The notes under the pieces are model-generated. The model did no database searches. It was not told where the DNA came from and worked only from the letters and a program-made list of their open reading frames with translations. This document shows positions 20,616-48,561 of a DNA stretch of 64,000 nucleotides, in pieces. The translations under genes were made by a program, and so were the position numbers. The stretch lies in NCBI GenBank assembly GCA_963383645.1, contig OY726572.1, forward strand, positions 21,792,792 through 21,856,791, written 5' to 3'. The stretch's first letter is position 1, and each line of letters starts with the position of its first letter. This DNA is from Muscardinus avellanarius. Lineage: Eukaryota > Chordata > Mammalia > Rodentia > Gliridae.

Positions 20616-21200
20616 CATACATATATATATATATATATTATTTTTTTTTTTTTAAACAGGGTCTCTTAAGCCAGAGAGGCTGGCTTCGAACCTGCACGAT
20701 CCTCCTGTCTCTGCCTCCCAAGCGTGGGGATTACAAGCATGCGCCACCATGTCCGGCTAATGGAGATTCTTAACTTTTTTTTTTTTTTTTTCGGGACTGG
20801 GAATTAACCCAGGGGCATTCTACCTCAGAGCTATACCCCCAGCACAATTTTTTATTCTTTATTTTGAAACAGGGTTTCACTGAATTGCAAAGGGCTTCAC
20901 CAAGTAGCTGAGGCTATCCTCTAACCACGATCCTCCTGTCTCAGCCTCCCAAATGCTGGGATTTCAAGCATGCACCACCATGCCTGGCTTTTATTTTTCT
21001 TCTTTTTCTTGTGGTACTGAGGATTGAATGCAATGGCATTCTTCCTCTAAGCTACACCCCTAACACTATTTTATTTTGAAACAGGGTCTTACTAAGTTGC
21101 AGGGAGCATTGCTAAATTGCTGAGGCTGTCCTGGAACCTGTAATCCTCCTGTCTCAGTCTCCCAAGTACTGGGATTATAAGCATGCACCACTACATCTGG
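20500..21200 (-). repeat. Three reverse SINEs with (TA)n
   Basis: Copies at about 20500-20757 (interrupted by TA/TACA repeats at 20562-20640), 20785-20990 and 21005-21200. Confidence 0.8.
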
Positions 21201-21298
21201 CTCTTATCTTCTGTTTTTTTAGGAAAGTTTTTAAGAATTCACTCTTCATATGCAATGTTTGCTTTATGGTTTTTCTAAATTAAGGAAATTCTTTTTTA

Positions 21299-21302
<4 letters not shown>

Positions 21303-21339
<37 letters not shown>

Positions 21340-21552
21340 TACTGGGATTGAACCCAGGAGCATTCTACCTCCAAGCTACACCCTCAGGCCTAATTTTATT
21401 CTTTATTTTGAGACAGGGTCTCATTAAGTTTCAGAGTCTCACTAAGTTTCAGAGGGTTTCACTAAGTAGCTGAGGCTGCCACGCACCTGTGATCCTTCTG
21501 TCTCAGCCTTCCAAGTATTGGGATTGCAAGTATGTCCTACTATGCCCAGCCT
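21303..21552 (-). repeat. (GT)n and reverse SINE
   Basis: (GT)n at 21303-21338 leads into a reverse copy with a duplicated left-arm segment (tctcactaagtttcagag twice), ending at 21552. Confidence 0.8.
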
Positions 21553-21555
21553 CTT

Positions 21556-21905
21556 TTTTATTTCTATTTTGCTAAGAGTTTTAGCATGAAGGGGGTGCTA
21601 AATTTTTCCTTTCCTCATACCTGCGATCTTCCTGCTTCAGCCTCTGAAGTACTGGGATCATAGGCATGTGCTGCCAAACCTATCAACATTTTCTTTTTTT
21701 TTCCACCTTAAAAATTTTTAAATTTTATCTGTTTTTATATATGGTTTAAATTTTATTAAGTGCTTTTTCTGCCTCTATTGAGATGGCCATATGGTTTTCC
21801 TTGTTTGTTCTATCCATGTGCTAAATTATACTAAGATTTTAAAGTAATAAGCCAAGTTTGAATTCTTAGAATAAAAATGAAATAAACTCATGATGTTGTT
21901 CATGA
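21556..21905 (-). mobile_element. L1 fragment, antisense
   Basis: Stretches gctaagagttttagcatgaa and gcctctattgagatggccat are characteristic of the reverse complement of L1 ORF2. A degraded SINE left arm (21610-21680) is embedded. Confidence 0.7.
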
Positions 21906-21917
21906 TACTTTATTTTT

Positions 21918-22352
21918 ATTTTTATTTTTGGTGGTACTGGGGTTCCTGGAAGCCCTTCTACCTCCGGGCTACACTCCCAGACCTACTGTTTATGTTTTTA
22001 TTTGGAAACAGGGTCTCCTAAGCCAGCACAGCTGGCTTTGAACCTGCGCGATCCTCCTGTCTCCGCCTCCCAGGCTCGGGGATTACAAGCGTGCGCCACC
22101 ACGCCTGGCGCTATTAATATCTTTACCAAATATTTTTTCTAAATTTTAATTTTTATGTGTGTGTAGTACTGGGGATGGAACACAGGAGCTTTCTACCTCT
22201 GGACTATACCCCCAGACCTATTTCATTTTTTAATTGGAAACAGGGTCTCAATAAGTTGCTGAGAGCCTCACTAAATTGCTGAGGCTGGCTTCGAACCTGG
22301 GATCCTCCCAAGTATTGGGATTACAGGCAGGGGCCCCCATGCCTGGTTTTTA
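21918..22352 (-). repeat. Two reverse B1+ID SINEs
   Basis: Copies at 21918-22110 and 22160-22350. Confidence 0.8.
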
Positions 22353-22955
22353 CCAGATTTTACAATGAAGATTATTCCAGCCTCCAAAAGTAAGAGCAGA
22401 AGCAATCCCTCGTTTTCATCTCATTAGCATAACAAACGCCCCCTGACACTCGGGGAATTCCAAAGGTTTTTAAAGCTCTGTGTTAGGAACCTGGGACAAA
22501 GATCAGATTGTTCTTTATTATAACACAAACACCCACACATAGGTCTGCACACACAAACACATGCATGCACGCACATGCATATAAAAGAAAGAGACAGAGG
22601 GAGAAAGAGATCAAACTTAAGGAACCAGCTCGCACGGATGTGGGGGCTAACAAGGCTGAAAATGCACAGGGCCGGCTGAAACTCAGGTAAGAGCCGATGT
22701 TATAAAATGACATCATGTTATAAAATCTACAGGACAGGATAGGCTAGAAACAGGCACAGTTTCCGTGCTGCCGTCCTGAGGAAGAACTCCTTCAGGAACT
22801 GCTGCTCTTAAAGCCTTCAGCTGATTGGATGGTGCCCACTCACATTATGGAGGGCAATCTGCTTTGAAGTGCACTGATTCTAAATGCTAATCATATCTAG
22901 AATCCATTAACCATCACAATCTTAACTTCTCTTCTAGGAGTTTTGTACTTTTAGC
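22353..22955. other. SINE-free intronic segment, probable old repeat
   Basis: About 600 bp. The part near 22,800-22,925 (ttcagctgattggatggtgcc, attatggagggcaatctgct, attaaccatcacaat) looks like a common old mammalian interspersed repeat that I cannot assign to a family. The left part is unassigned. Confidence 0.4.
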
Positions 22956-22965
22956 TCTTATATTT

Positions 22966-23412
22966 AGGTTTTTTTTTTTTTTTTTTTTTTGTACTGGGTA
23001 ATTGAACCCAGGGGCATTATATTCCAAGCAGCAACCTCCGTCCTTTTTTTTTTTTTTTTTTTAAACAGGGTCTCGAAAAGTTGCTGAGGGCCTCACTAAA
23101 TTGCTGAGGCTGGTCTAGAATCTGTATCCTATCTCAGCCTCCCAAGTACTGCGAGTACAGGTGTGTGCCACCACATTTAGGCCTTTGTTCTATTTCGAAT
23201 TAATGTTTTGCGGGTCTGGGGATGGAACCCAGGGGCATTTGACCTCCGAGTTACACCCCCTGCCCTATTTTTTTATTCTTTATTTGGAAACCGGGTCTCA
23301 CTGAGTTGCAGAGGGCCTCACTAAGTAGCTGAGGCTGTCCGCGAACCGCGATCCTCCGGTCTCGGCCTTCCAAATTGCTGGGATGACAAGCGTGCGCCAC
23401 CACGCCCGGCCG
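22966..23412 (-). repeat. Two reverse B1+ID SINEs
   Basis: Diverged copy 22966-23180 and a less diverged copy 23205-23410, which keeps many CpG sites (gtccgcgaaccgcgatcctc) and so may be younger. Confidence 0.8.
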
Positions 23413-23784
23413 AATTAATGTTTTGTATATGGTGTAAAGTGAGGGTCCAACTTCACTCTTTTGCACGTGGCTATCCAGTTGTCTCAACAGCATTTGTCCA
23501 AAAGTATTCTTTATCTGTTGAAAGGTCATGGCATCCTTGAGGAAAATCAAATGATTACAAACATAAGGATTTATGTCTAGACTCTCGATTTTGTTCAGTA
23601 GAGCTGTATGTATTTCTATGTCAGTACCACAACTGACTCCACTCTAGCTCTATCAAGTGCTTTAAATCAGGAAATATGAGCCCTCCAACTTTGTCCTTTG
23701 TCAAGATTGTTTGGCCATTGAGGGCTCCTTCTAGTTCCATATAAATTTAGGACCAGCTTTCTCATTTTTGTAAAAAAGATCACT

Positions 23785-23785
<1 letters not shown>
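23413..23785 (-). mobile_element. L1 fragment, antisense
   Basis: Reverse complement of L1: tggtgtaaagtgagggtcca, gcacgtggctatccagttgt, tcaggaaatatgagccctcc and gttccatataaatttaggac appear in the canonical order. Confidence 0.8.
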
Positions 23786-23787
<2 letters not shown>

Positions 23788-23839
<52 letters not shown>

Positions 23840-24027
23840 TGTTTACTGGGAATTGAACCTATGGGCCTTCTGAGCTACACCCCCTATTTTATGTTTTATT
23901 TTGAAACTGAGGCACACTGAATTGCTGAGTCTCATTAAGTTGCTGAGGCTGGCCTTCAACCTGTAATCCTCTTTTCTTAGTCTCCAATGTACTGGGATTA
24001 TATGCATGTGCCACCAATTCTGGCTTG
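23788..24027 (-). repeat. (GT)n and reverse SINE
   Basis: Long (GT)n tract 23788-23838 followed by a reverse copy to 24027. Confidence 0.85.
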
Positions 24028-24197
24028 TAGTCTACCTTCTAGGCCAGTTGGAGTGAAGGTCCTATTCCCATGCCTTTACTAAGCGGCAATTCTACCTCTA
24101 GGTATTTACCAAGAGGCCTTTTCTTCATAGCTTTGGACAGAAGTTATCATTTGTAAGTTTATTAATCTATATTTCAAAGCAGGTTTTCCTTTGGCTT

Positions 24198-24315
24198 ATC
24201 ATCATCATCATCATTATCATCATCATCATCATCATATTATTATTATTATTATTACTATTTTGTGGAACTGGGTATTGAACTCAGGGTCAATCTACCTGTG
24301 AGCTATACCCCCAGT

Positions 24316-24365
<50 letters not shown>

Positions 24366-24940
24366 GAATTTAACCCAGAGTCATTCTACCTCTGAGCTAC
24401 ACCCCCAGCCATAATTTTTATTCATTTATTTATTTATTTATTTATTTATTTTGGTGGTGGTACTAGGGGTGGAACCCAGAGGCTTTCTACCTCCGGGCTA
24501 TACTCCCAGACCTTTTTTTATACAGGGTCTTGCTAAGTTGCTGAGAGCCTCACTAAGTAGCTGAGGCTGGCTTTGAACCTGTGCGATCCTCCTGTCTCAG
24601 CCTCCCAAGCGCAGGGATTACAAGCGTGCGCCACCACGCCCGGCATATTCTTTTATTTTGAAACAGGGTCTCACTGAGTCACAAAGGACCTCAGTAAGTA
24701 GTTGAGGCTGTCTGCGAATCACGATCTTCCCCTCTCAGCCTCCCAAATGCTGGGATTACAAGCGTGCGCCACCACGACAGGCCCCTAGTCCTATTTTTTT
24801 ATTATTTATTTTGAAACAGAAGCTCACTAAGTTTCAGGGGGCCTCATTAAGTAGCTGAGGCTGGCTTCAAACCTAGGATTCTCCTGCCTCAGCCTCTCAA
24901 GTACTGAGATTACAAGCGTGTGCCACCACACCTGGCTGGA
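24198..24940 (-). repeat. Microsatellites and reverse SINE block
   Basis: (ATC)n/(ATT)n 24198-24256, right-arm fragment 24258-24315, (GT)n 24316-24359, right-arm fragment 24360-24412, (ATTT)n 24420-24450, then reverse copies 24452-24645, 24646-24783 and 24784-24937. Confidence 0.8.
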
Positions 24941-25195
24941 TTATTTTTAATCAATGGCCTATCATAAACAGAAATTATTAAGTAATATGTGAATAAGCAT
25001 AAAATAAGTTAAAAACTATTACAGGGTTAAAATTACCAAAGCAGCTGAGGGTATTGGGCTGACTTGTAAACGGAGTTACTAAGTCTTGAGCATCTTCATA
25101 AAGTCCCCACTATGTTGAGTGGGCTCTTTTGCGCCTCTTAAGAGCCTGATGTCCAGATTCAAAAGATCTAAGAGTTTTATTTGAAATGGTAAATG
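24941..25195. other. Unassigned intronic sequence
   Basis: Nothing recognised. Confidence 0.4.
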
Positions 25196-26192
25196 TAGCC
25201 GGGCGCAGCAGCACACACCTGTAATCCCAGTCCTTCAAGACTGAGGAGGATTGCAGGTTTGAAGCCAGCCTAGGCAACTTAGGCTGTTAGCAATTTAGTG
25301 AGACCTTATTTCCAAATAAATAATAAAACAGGGCTGGGGGTATAGCTTAGTGGTAGAATGTCCCTGAGTTCAATCCCTAGTTACCCCCCCCACACACACA
25401 CCAAACAATGTTATTACTGCCTTTAAAATAACCTGTAGCACCTTTGCAAAATTCTCAGAAATTTACTAACCACTCTTGGGATATTCTGACATAGAGAATA
25501 ACATTAAAATTCCACAGTTAGGACACCGGTCGTGGTGGCGCATGCTTGTAATCCCCGCACTTGGGAGGCAGAGACAGGAGGATTGCGCTGGTTTGGAGCC
25601 AGCCGCGCTGGCTTACGAGACCCTGTTTCCAAATAAAAAAAAAAATAGGTCTGGGAGTGTAGCCCGTAGGTAGAAGGGCTTCCAGGAACCCCAGTACCAC
25701 CAAAAAAAAAAAAATCTGCTGATTATTCAAACTCCAGTACAAATAGCAATTTATTTAGTAATTCTTTTTTTTTTTTGGGGGGGTGGTACTGGGGTTCCTG
25801 GAAACCCTTATACCTCCGGGCTACACTCCCAGACCTATTTTATACTTTTTTTTTTTTAAGTTTGGAAACAGTGTCTCTTAAGCCAGCATGGCTGGCTTCG
25901 AACCTGTGCAATCCTCCTGTCTCTGCCTCCCAAGCGCTGGGATTATAATCATGCGCCACCACACCCTGCTTTATTGAGTAATTCTCTTTGTGGTACTGGG
26001 GATTGCACACAGGGGCATTCTACCTCTGAGGTCCCTCCCCAGCCCTATTTTATTATTTTATTTTTAAACATGGTCTCCCTAAATTGCTGAGGGCCTTCCT
26101 AAATTGCTGAGGTTGGCCTTGAACTCATGATCCTCTTGTCTCAGCCTCCCATGTATCAGGATTATAGGAGTATGTCACCATGCCTGGCTCAG
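25196..26192. repeat. SINE cluster
   Basis: Forward copies 25196-25395 and 25525-25703; reverse copies 25780-25972 and 25985-26190. Confidence 0.8.
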
Positions 26193-26239
26193 TTATTCCC
26201 TTGTTTTAGGAAGTTAATCACTGTCCTCTGCATTTCCTC

Positions 26240-26440
26240 ACATTTATATTTCTGTTCCAGCATTTACCACATGGTCTTTTAACTTGCCTATGAAGACTAC
26301 TGTTCACCTTACTCTAGTGTAAATTCCAAGAGTACAGGGATTATGTCTATTTTTGTCGCTTAACCACACACACAATACCTAGAGCTTATAAATACTCGGT
26401 ATATATTCATGAATAAGTGAACGAGATGGTAGCTAATGGT
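26240..26440 (+). repeat. L2-like relic
   Basis: The order gtgtaaattccaagagtaca, gggattatgtctatttttgt, acaatacctagagc and attcatgaataagtgaacga mirrors the 3' end of LINE2 elements. Confidence 0.6.
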
Positions 26441-26576
26441 GTGGTTATAGATTCCAGCTATATCATATCTGGTACTTAAGGTGTATCAATGTCTGCTATC
26501 TGTGAAATGTACGGTTAATAAAACTCTAGCCTAGAACATAGCCTGATTTTACTGTTTTCTTTTTGTGCTCCTCTAG

Positions 26577-26619
26577 ACTTCAAAGCAACATCAATTGAGA
26601 AAGATACAGAAACGCTCAG
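26577..26619 (+). CDS. SPATA31H1: SPATA31H1 exon 2 (inferred)
   Basis: Seen: acceptor with a long pyrimidine tract (ttttctttttgtgctcctctag), 43 coding nucleotides and donor CAG|GTCAGA. In phase 0 it reads TSKQHQLRKIQKRS plus one leftover G. That G joins the first two bases of the next inferred exon (AA) to make Glu. The peptide is strongly basic, which suits the cytosolic side of the exon 1 membrane segment. Small size makes chance occurrence possible; support is the phase match on both sides and good splice sites. Confidence 0.62.
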
Positions 26620-26894
26620 GTCAGAAAGATGCCGTCCTTTACTCTTCAGCTCAAGGCAAATGACAGACCAACGGGGGTGGCACATGAAGGCTCTAGCTTT
26701 AAATAGCAGGTGGAGGGAAGTGGAAAAAGAGGATGTAAATGCAAGTAGTGTGTCCACTTCCAAAGAGATGTAAACGGGTCCATAATTCCTCCTAAGGTTC
26801 CTTTCCCCATGCTTCCTTTTTTCATCTACTTTTATGCAAAGCCAGAAGTAAGGGAAAGAATTGCGCACAAAGAGAATGGAAAAGATGAACTATC
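26620..26894 (+). other. SPATA31H1 intron 2, start
   Basis: No repeat recognised. It includes purine-rich sequence without splice-bounded coding potential. Confidence 0.4.
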
Positions 26895-27885
26895 AGCCGG
26901 CGTGGTGGCGCACGCTTGTAATCCCAGCATTCGGGAGGCTGAGACAGGAGGATCACGGTTCGCAGACAGCCTCAGTTACTTAGTGAGGCCCTCTGCAACT
27001 CAGTGAGACCCTGTTTCAAAATAAAGAATAAAAAATAGGGCTGGGGGTGTAGCTCAGAGGTCAAATGCCCCTGGGTTCCATCCCTTTATTTATTTACCAT
27101 AGATACTAGATAGAGTTCTTTGAAAGAAAAAATATGTATCAGAACCTTTGTTTCTCCACCCCAGTTTCCTATTTATATGACCATTTCTGCTTTTCCCAGT
27201 GGCCGACATTGACTGTATGATGTGGCAGCATAGTATCTTTTTTTTTCTTTCTTTCTTTTTTTTTTTTTGCGGGTTTGGGGATGGAACCCAGGGGCATTTG
27301 ACCTCCGAGTTACACCCCCTGCCCTACTTTTTATTCTTTATTTTGAAACCGGGTCTCACTGAGTTGCAGAGGGCCTCACTAAGTAGCTGAGGCTGTCCGC
27401 GAACCGCGATCCTCCAGGTCTCAGCCTCCCAAATGCTGGGATTACAAGCGTGAGCCACCACGCCCGGCTCTTTTTTTTTTTTCTTTAACTTGAGATCTAA
27501 GCTGGGCATGGATGTGCACACCTCTGATCTCAAGGATTGCAAGTTCAAGGCTAGCCTCGGCAACTTAGTGAGAGCCTCAGCATCGTAGCAAGACTCTGTT
27601 TTAAAATAAAAAATAAAAAAGGGCTGGTGGTGTAGCTCAGAGGTAGAATGCCCTTGGGTTCAATCCCTAGTACCTCAATCAATCAATCAATCAATCAACC
27701 AATCAATCCAAAGATAAAAAAGAGCTGGGGGTATAGCTCAGAGGCAAAATGCCCATGGTTCAATCCCTAGTACCATAATGAACAATAAATAAATAATAAG
27801 TAAATAAATAAATAAAAGAGATGAGAGTATAGCTTGGAGGTAGAATGCCTGTGGGTTCAATCCCCAGCACCAAAAACCAAACAAA
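26895..27885. repeat. SINE and ID cluster
   Basis: Forward copy 26895-27090, reverse copy 27257-27470, forward copy 27497-27675, (AATC)n 27677-27710, then two forward ID-like right arms 27720-27780 and 27815-27885. Confidence 0.8.
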
Positions 27886-27889
27886 AACC

Positions 27890-28000
27890 TTGAGATCTGA
27901 GCTCTACCACTAATTAGCTTTATGGTCTTGGGCAAGACTGCAGCTTTGTTTCCTGATTTGCAGAATGAAGGGGTTGTGTTAGATGGTGTTGATAGTCATG
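27890..28000 (+). repeat. MIR-like relic
   Basis: Pattern ctctaccactaattagcttt, atggtcttgggcaagactgc and ttcctgatttgcagaatgaa matches the MIR core region. Confidence 0.65.
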
Positions 28001-28281
28001 AGGCTAATAGGTTCTTAATTCCTATTCCCAGTCTCACGGTGGCAAGGAAACGTCAAGATGGATTGCACTGAAGTTAACCCAACACAGTGAGTTAAACAGG
28101 ATAGTTCATCCTGAACTATCTCAACTGTAAAAGTTAGGAGTAAAATACTTGACAGTTACTTCTCTCACTGTGATAGTTGCCTCCTTTCTAAGCAAAATCT
28201 CCTTCTTATTGGTTTGCTTGCTAGTCTTTTAATATCACTTAAATTACACTGATATGTACTCTCTTGCCGCCAGTGTTTCAG
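28001..28281 (+). other. SPATA31H1 intron 2, end
   Basis: SINE-free stretch leading to the exon 3 acceptor. Nothing else recognised. Confidence 0.45.
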
Positions 28282-28369
28282 AACTCCCTGTGAGATGGAC
28301 CCAGGAATACATACTCTGGTCCATAGGCAGAAGTCTTCGGCAGATCTTTCAGCGCCTGGAGGATGCAAG
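28282..28369 (+). CDS. SPATA31H1: SPATA31H1 exon 3 (inferred)
   Basis: Seen: acceptor cagtgtttcag, 88 nt, donor AAG|GTCAGA. With two bases completing the previous codon it reads LPVRWTQEYILWSIGRSLRQ then IFQRLEDA. It leaves AG, which joins the first base (A) of the exon at 29,095 to give Arg. One other frame through it is open but looks less protein-like. The phase chain exon 1 (0) - exon 2 (0 to 1) - exon 3 (1 to 2) - exon 4 (2) closes without adjustment, the main argument for the model. The peptide is amphipathic and may be helical. Confidence 0.68.
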
Positions 28370-28643
28370 GTCAGAGAACACAGTTTCTGGGTAGGGGATT
28401 GAAGGTGGTAGAGGACGTAAGAGGACTTAAGAGGGGAAAGAACGATAGTAAAAAAGGAGGTGGAGGGAGGGATGAGGTTAGTTTGGGCAGTGGGAAAAGT
28501 TCTGGTTCAAACTGGGCTGAGGATTATTTCTGAGTGGAATGTGAACGGTCGGCTCCTTTTGTCTTGGTGGAAGAATGTTTTTATATACTTTATTGGTACA
28601 TTATAATTATGGATCATAGTGAGATTCAAGATGATATATTCAG

Positions 28644-28832
28644 CTGGCCATGGTGGCACACACCTGCAATCCCAGTACTTGGGAGGCTGAGACAGGAAGA
28701 TCACAGGTTCAAGGCCAGCCCCAGCAACTTAGCAAGACTCTTAGCCACCTAGCGAGACCTTGTTTCAAAATAAGAAAGTAAAAAAGGGCTGGGGGTATAG
28801 CTCTGAGGTAGGCCACCCTTGAGTTCAACCCT

Positions 28833-28876
<44 letters not shown>
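28644..28876 (+). repeat. Forward SINE with (CA)n tail
   Basis: Forward copy 28644-28836 whose tail is a (CA)n microsatellite (28838-28875). It lies in intron 3. Confidence 0.85.
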
Positions 28877-28877
<1 letters not shown>

Positions 28878-29094
28878 TACATTCATACATGTAGTCATCA
28901 CTTGGTGTATTTCCTCCATATCTCACCCCACTCCTCCTAAAAAGTTTTTGCATGTTGGGGAAAACAGTTTTTTTCCAACTCTCCCTCAGGCCAGAATATT
29001 TTCCATTTGAAATGGCCGTAATTTTTCCTTTTCCTGTTTTTCCTTTCCCAACTTCAATGCAAGTGGAAACATTTTTTTTCTCTTTATTTCTTAG

Positions 29095-45590
<16,496 letters not shown>

Positions 45591-45760
45591 ATGGTCTCCC
45601 TTCAATCCTCACCTAGCCGCCCTTTCCTGGCTTCTTTCCTGCTCAGCCACTGCCTCCAGTTCCCGCACATCATCAATGAAAGGACTTCTAAGGGGTGGGG
45701 CGAGGGGTGAGAAGGGGTCTGTAATTTCTCTAAGATCAATAAAGGGGCAATGATTGATCT
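45591..45760 (+). terminator. SPATA31H1: SPATA31H1 3' UTR and poly(A) signal
   Basis: Short 3' UTR with AATAAA at 45738-45743 and a GT-rich stretch after it (tgatctccatgtgcattt). Nothing else recognised. Confidence 0.8.
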
Positions 45761-45779
45761 CCATGTGCATTTACAAGAT

Positions 45780-46114
45780 CACTCCCGGGGTGGGTGGCCA
45801 GAGGAGGGACGCAAGGCGTGCAAAGGGACAAGACAAGAGGCCGGAGGCCAGGTTTGAGGGTCCAAACTCGGCTTCCTGGCTCCAATAGGGGGCGGGGCCT
45901 CGGAGGGGCAAGGGGCGGGGCCTCGGAGGGGCAGGGGCGGCGCATCACGTGACCCTCCCCAGCCGCAGCCCCTCGGAAGCTGCGAGGCGGAAGTCGACGT
46001 GCAGAGCCGGGCGCGGCGGCGCCGAGTCCACATCCGGGAGAGGCGAGCAGAGCGGAAGTGGCGTTGGTCTGGCCGGAGCCCTTGGGTGAAATTGTTAGGC
46101 GTGGAGAGGGAGTG
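45780..46114 (+). promoter_or_regulatory. ZNF512: ZNF512 CpG-island promoter
   Basis: GC- and CpG-rich. CCAAT at 45882-45886 sits next to a GC box GGGGGCGGGGCC (45888-45899), with a second GC box at 45912-45922. A perfect USF-type TCACGTGA lies at 45945-45952. ETS-type GGAAG sites are at 45975, 45988 and 46053 (GCGGAAGTG). There is no TATA box. This is a typical housekeeping-type promoter; transcription probably starts between about 45,990 and 46,090. Confidence 0.8.
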
Positions 46115-46144
46115 ATGTCTTCCCGCCTCGGTGCAGTCCCCGCC
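46115..46144 (+). CDS. ZNF512: ZNF512 coding exon 1
   Basis: ATG at 46115, ten codons (MSSRLGAVPA), then donor GTGAGT in phase 0. The start matches the ZNF512 N terminus that I recognise. It lies 372 bp after the SPATA31H1 poly(A) signal on the same strand. Confidence 0.9.
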
Positions 46145-46666
46145 GTGAGTTTCTTGGTGTGACCGTTATGTTTTAGAGGTAGCGCTGTCGAGCCGGGAAC
46201 ACGCGGCCCCTCGCTTTTGTCCCATGCTCAGAGTTGGGTTTATCAGACCCCATCGTAGGCCCCACCCTTTTCGATCAGCTCCACCTGTCCCCCATTCTTT
46301 GCCCACTTTTTTTCCCCCCCGTTTTCCACCTCCTTGGATTCAGGTCCTTGCCAGATCGCCGCTAGTTTTTATTCCTTTTACATCCCTCAAAGCCTCCCAT
46401 AGCCTCTGTTTCTCGTCTCCTTTTTAGAGCCTCTTCTGTCTGGGACCGAGCTTTGAGAATAGGGGAAGATGAAGGCTCTGATAATGTCACCTGCACTGTA
46501 GGAAGCTAGGGTGGCAGGCTTCTCGTAAAAAGGGTTGCCTTTTCCCGTTTGAGGTAGTTGCCCCGGGAGAGCTTCATTCCTTTTGGATACAAGGGGATTC
46601 ATCTCTTTGTGGTTGAAGTTCAGAGGGCCCTGCCTAGCACTCACTTGTGTGCCTGTGATTTGTTAG
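46145..46666 (+). other. ZNF512 intron 1
   Basis: No SINE. The sequence after the CpG island is T/C-rich and nothing else is recognised. Confidence 0.5.
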
Positions 46667-46725
46667 ACCCCGGGACCCACACCCTTTAAGCAGCAGAGGA
46701 ACGCCAGGATCGTGGGAGCCAAGAA
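46667..46725 (+). CDS. ZNF512: ZNF512 coding exon 2
   Basis: Acceptor tgatttgttag, then TPGPTPFKQQRNARIVGAK and AA of a split Asn codon, ending at the donor GTAAGT. It matches the ZNF512 N-terminal region. Confidence 0.9.
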
Positions 46726-46789
46726 GTAAGTGAGGTTTTCTGAGGTCTTTTTCTAATTGTGTCGCCAGCGCTGTCCATAGTACTGATGA

Positions 46790-46975
46790 AAGTGTTGTGT
46801 ATACACACTGTCCAGAAAGTAGCCACCAGCCACGTATGGCCCTTAAGCATTGAAAGTACGGCTAGTGCAAGTGAGAAACCGCATTTAAAATTTTACTTGA
46901 TCTTAATCAACTTAAATGTAAATAGCCACCTGTAGCTACTGGCTACTGAATTGGACAGTGCAGGTCTAAACCTAG
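46790..46975. mobile_element. MITE-like DNA transposon relic
   Basis: The two ends are inverted: agtagccaccagccacgta near the left and ctgtagctactggctactg near the right, with AT-rich sequence between. This resembles short non-autonomous hAT-type elements of old mammalian age. Confidence 0.6.
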
Positions 46976-47039
46976 GGTGGGGGAGGAAATCCTAGCTTTC
47001 GAAAGGAAAACACCAAAACAACAGAAATGAATTATAATA

Positions 47040-47568
47040 AGCCGGGCGTGGTGGCACACACCTATAATCCCAATATTTAAGAGGTTGAGACAGGAGGATC
47101 ACAGGTTTGAGGCCAACCTCAGCAATTTTGCCAGACCCTTAGCAACTTAGAGAGATCCTGTTTCGAAAATAAGAAAAGGGGGGCTAGGAGTGTAACTTGG
47201 AAGTAGAATGCCCTTGGGTTCAATTCCTAGTACCAAAAAGTAAATAAATAAATAAAGTGGAACGCATGACTTAGTGGTAGTACTGCATTTCTTCACACAT
47301 GTTATCTGTGCTCTTAAATGCTTTGTTGAGCTTGGGAAGGAGGATAAAAATGGCTGTAAGAGCTGGGTGTGGTGGTGCACGCTTGTAATCCCAGCATTCG
47401 GGAGGCTGAGACAGGAGGATCAGGGTTTGAGGGACAGCCTCAGCTACTTAGGCTCCTAACTCAGTGAGACCTTGTTTCAAAGTAAAGAATAAAAATAGGG
47501 CTGGGGGTGAATCTGGGAGGTAGAATGCCCCTGGGTTCCATTCCCAGTACTGCAATAAATAAATAAAT
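47040..47568 (+). repeat. Two forward B1+ID SINEs
   Basis: Copies 47040-47260 and 47360-47568, both with AAAT-rich tails. Confidence 0.85.
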
Positions 47569-47848
47569 GGCTGTAAGAAATCCTTGTATTTTTAACCTAC
47601 CTGGCTGTAAGACTGATTTATTATTTTGTATACTGAATGTGCTAAGTTTTTTCCATAGCTGATTCAAAAGGAAAGATTCTCATTGACTAGAAACTCTCTT
47701 AGATGGATTCATTCACATAACACTTACTAAATGTATGCTTTGTACTCTCTGTTTAGTAGGTTAAGTATACAGATATGAAAAACAGAACTAGTAGTCCAAA
47801 AGGTGAGACTAGTAAGGGCATCAACATATTACAGTATAATAACTAATT
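47569..47848. other. Intronic sequence with MIR/L2-like stretch
   Basis: The part aacacttactaaatgtatgc with agtatacagatatgaaaaac recalls the L2/MIR motif; otherwise unassigned. Confidence 0.4.
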
Positions 47849-47849
47849 T

Positions 47850-48542
47850 TTTTCTCTCATACTGGAGATTGAACCCAGACGCATTCTACCTCTGAGCTAC
47901 ACCCCCAGCCTGATTTTTTATTCTTTATTTTGAAACAGTGTCTCAACTAATAAATTGCAGAGGACCTCACTAAGTAGCTGAGGCTGGCCAAGAACCTGCG
48001 ATTTTCCTATCCCAGCCTCCCAGGTACTGGGATTATAAATTTGTGCCACCATGCTTGGCACATAACTAATTTTTTTTTTTATGGTAATGGGGATTGAAAC
48101 CAGGGGCATTGTACCTCCAAGCCACACCCCGAGCCCTATTTTTATTTAGAAATGGTCTCCATGGGTTTATGAGAGTCTCACTACTTGCTGAGGCTGTCCT
48201 AGAACCTGCGATCCTCCTGTTTCTGCCTCCCAAGTATTGGGATTGCAAGTGTGCTCCATCACACCTGGCTATAACTACACCTGGCTATAACTATCTATAT
48301 ATCTATCTATCTATCAATCTTTTTTTTTTTTTTTTTTTGGTGGTACTGGGGATGGAACCCAGGGGCCTTCTACCTCCAGGTTACACTCCCAAACCTATTT
48401 TATATTTTATTTGGAAACAGGGTCTTACTAAGTTGCTGAGAGCCTCACTAAGTAACTGAGGCTGGCTTTAAATCTGCACGATCCTCCTGTCTCAGCCTCC
48501 CAAGCGTGGGGATTACAAGCATGCGCCACCACTCCCTGCTAA
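47850..48542 (-). repeat. Three reverse B1+ID SINEs
   Basis: Copies at 47860-48060, 48080-48275 and 48330-48540, with a short (ATCT)n at 48292-48316. Confidence 0.8.
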
Positions 48543-48561
48543 CTATTTTTAAATGAGAATT

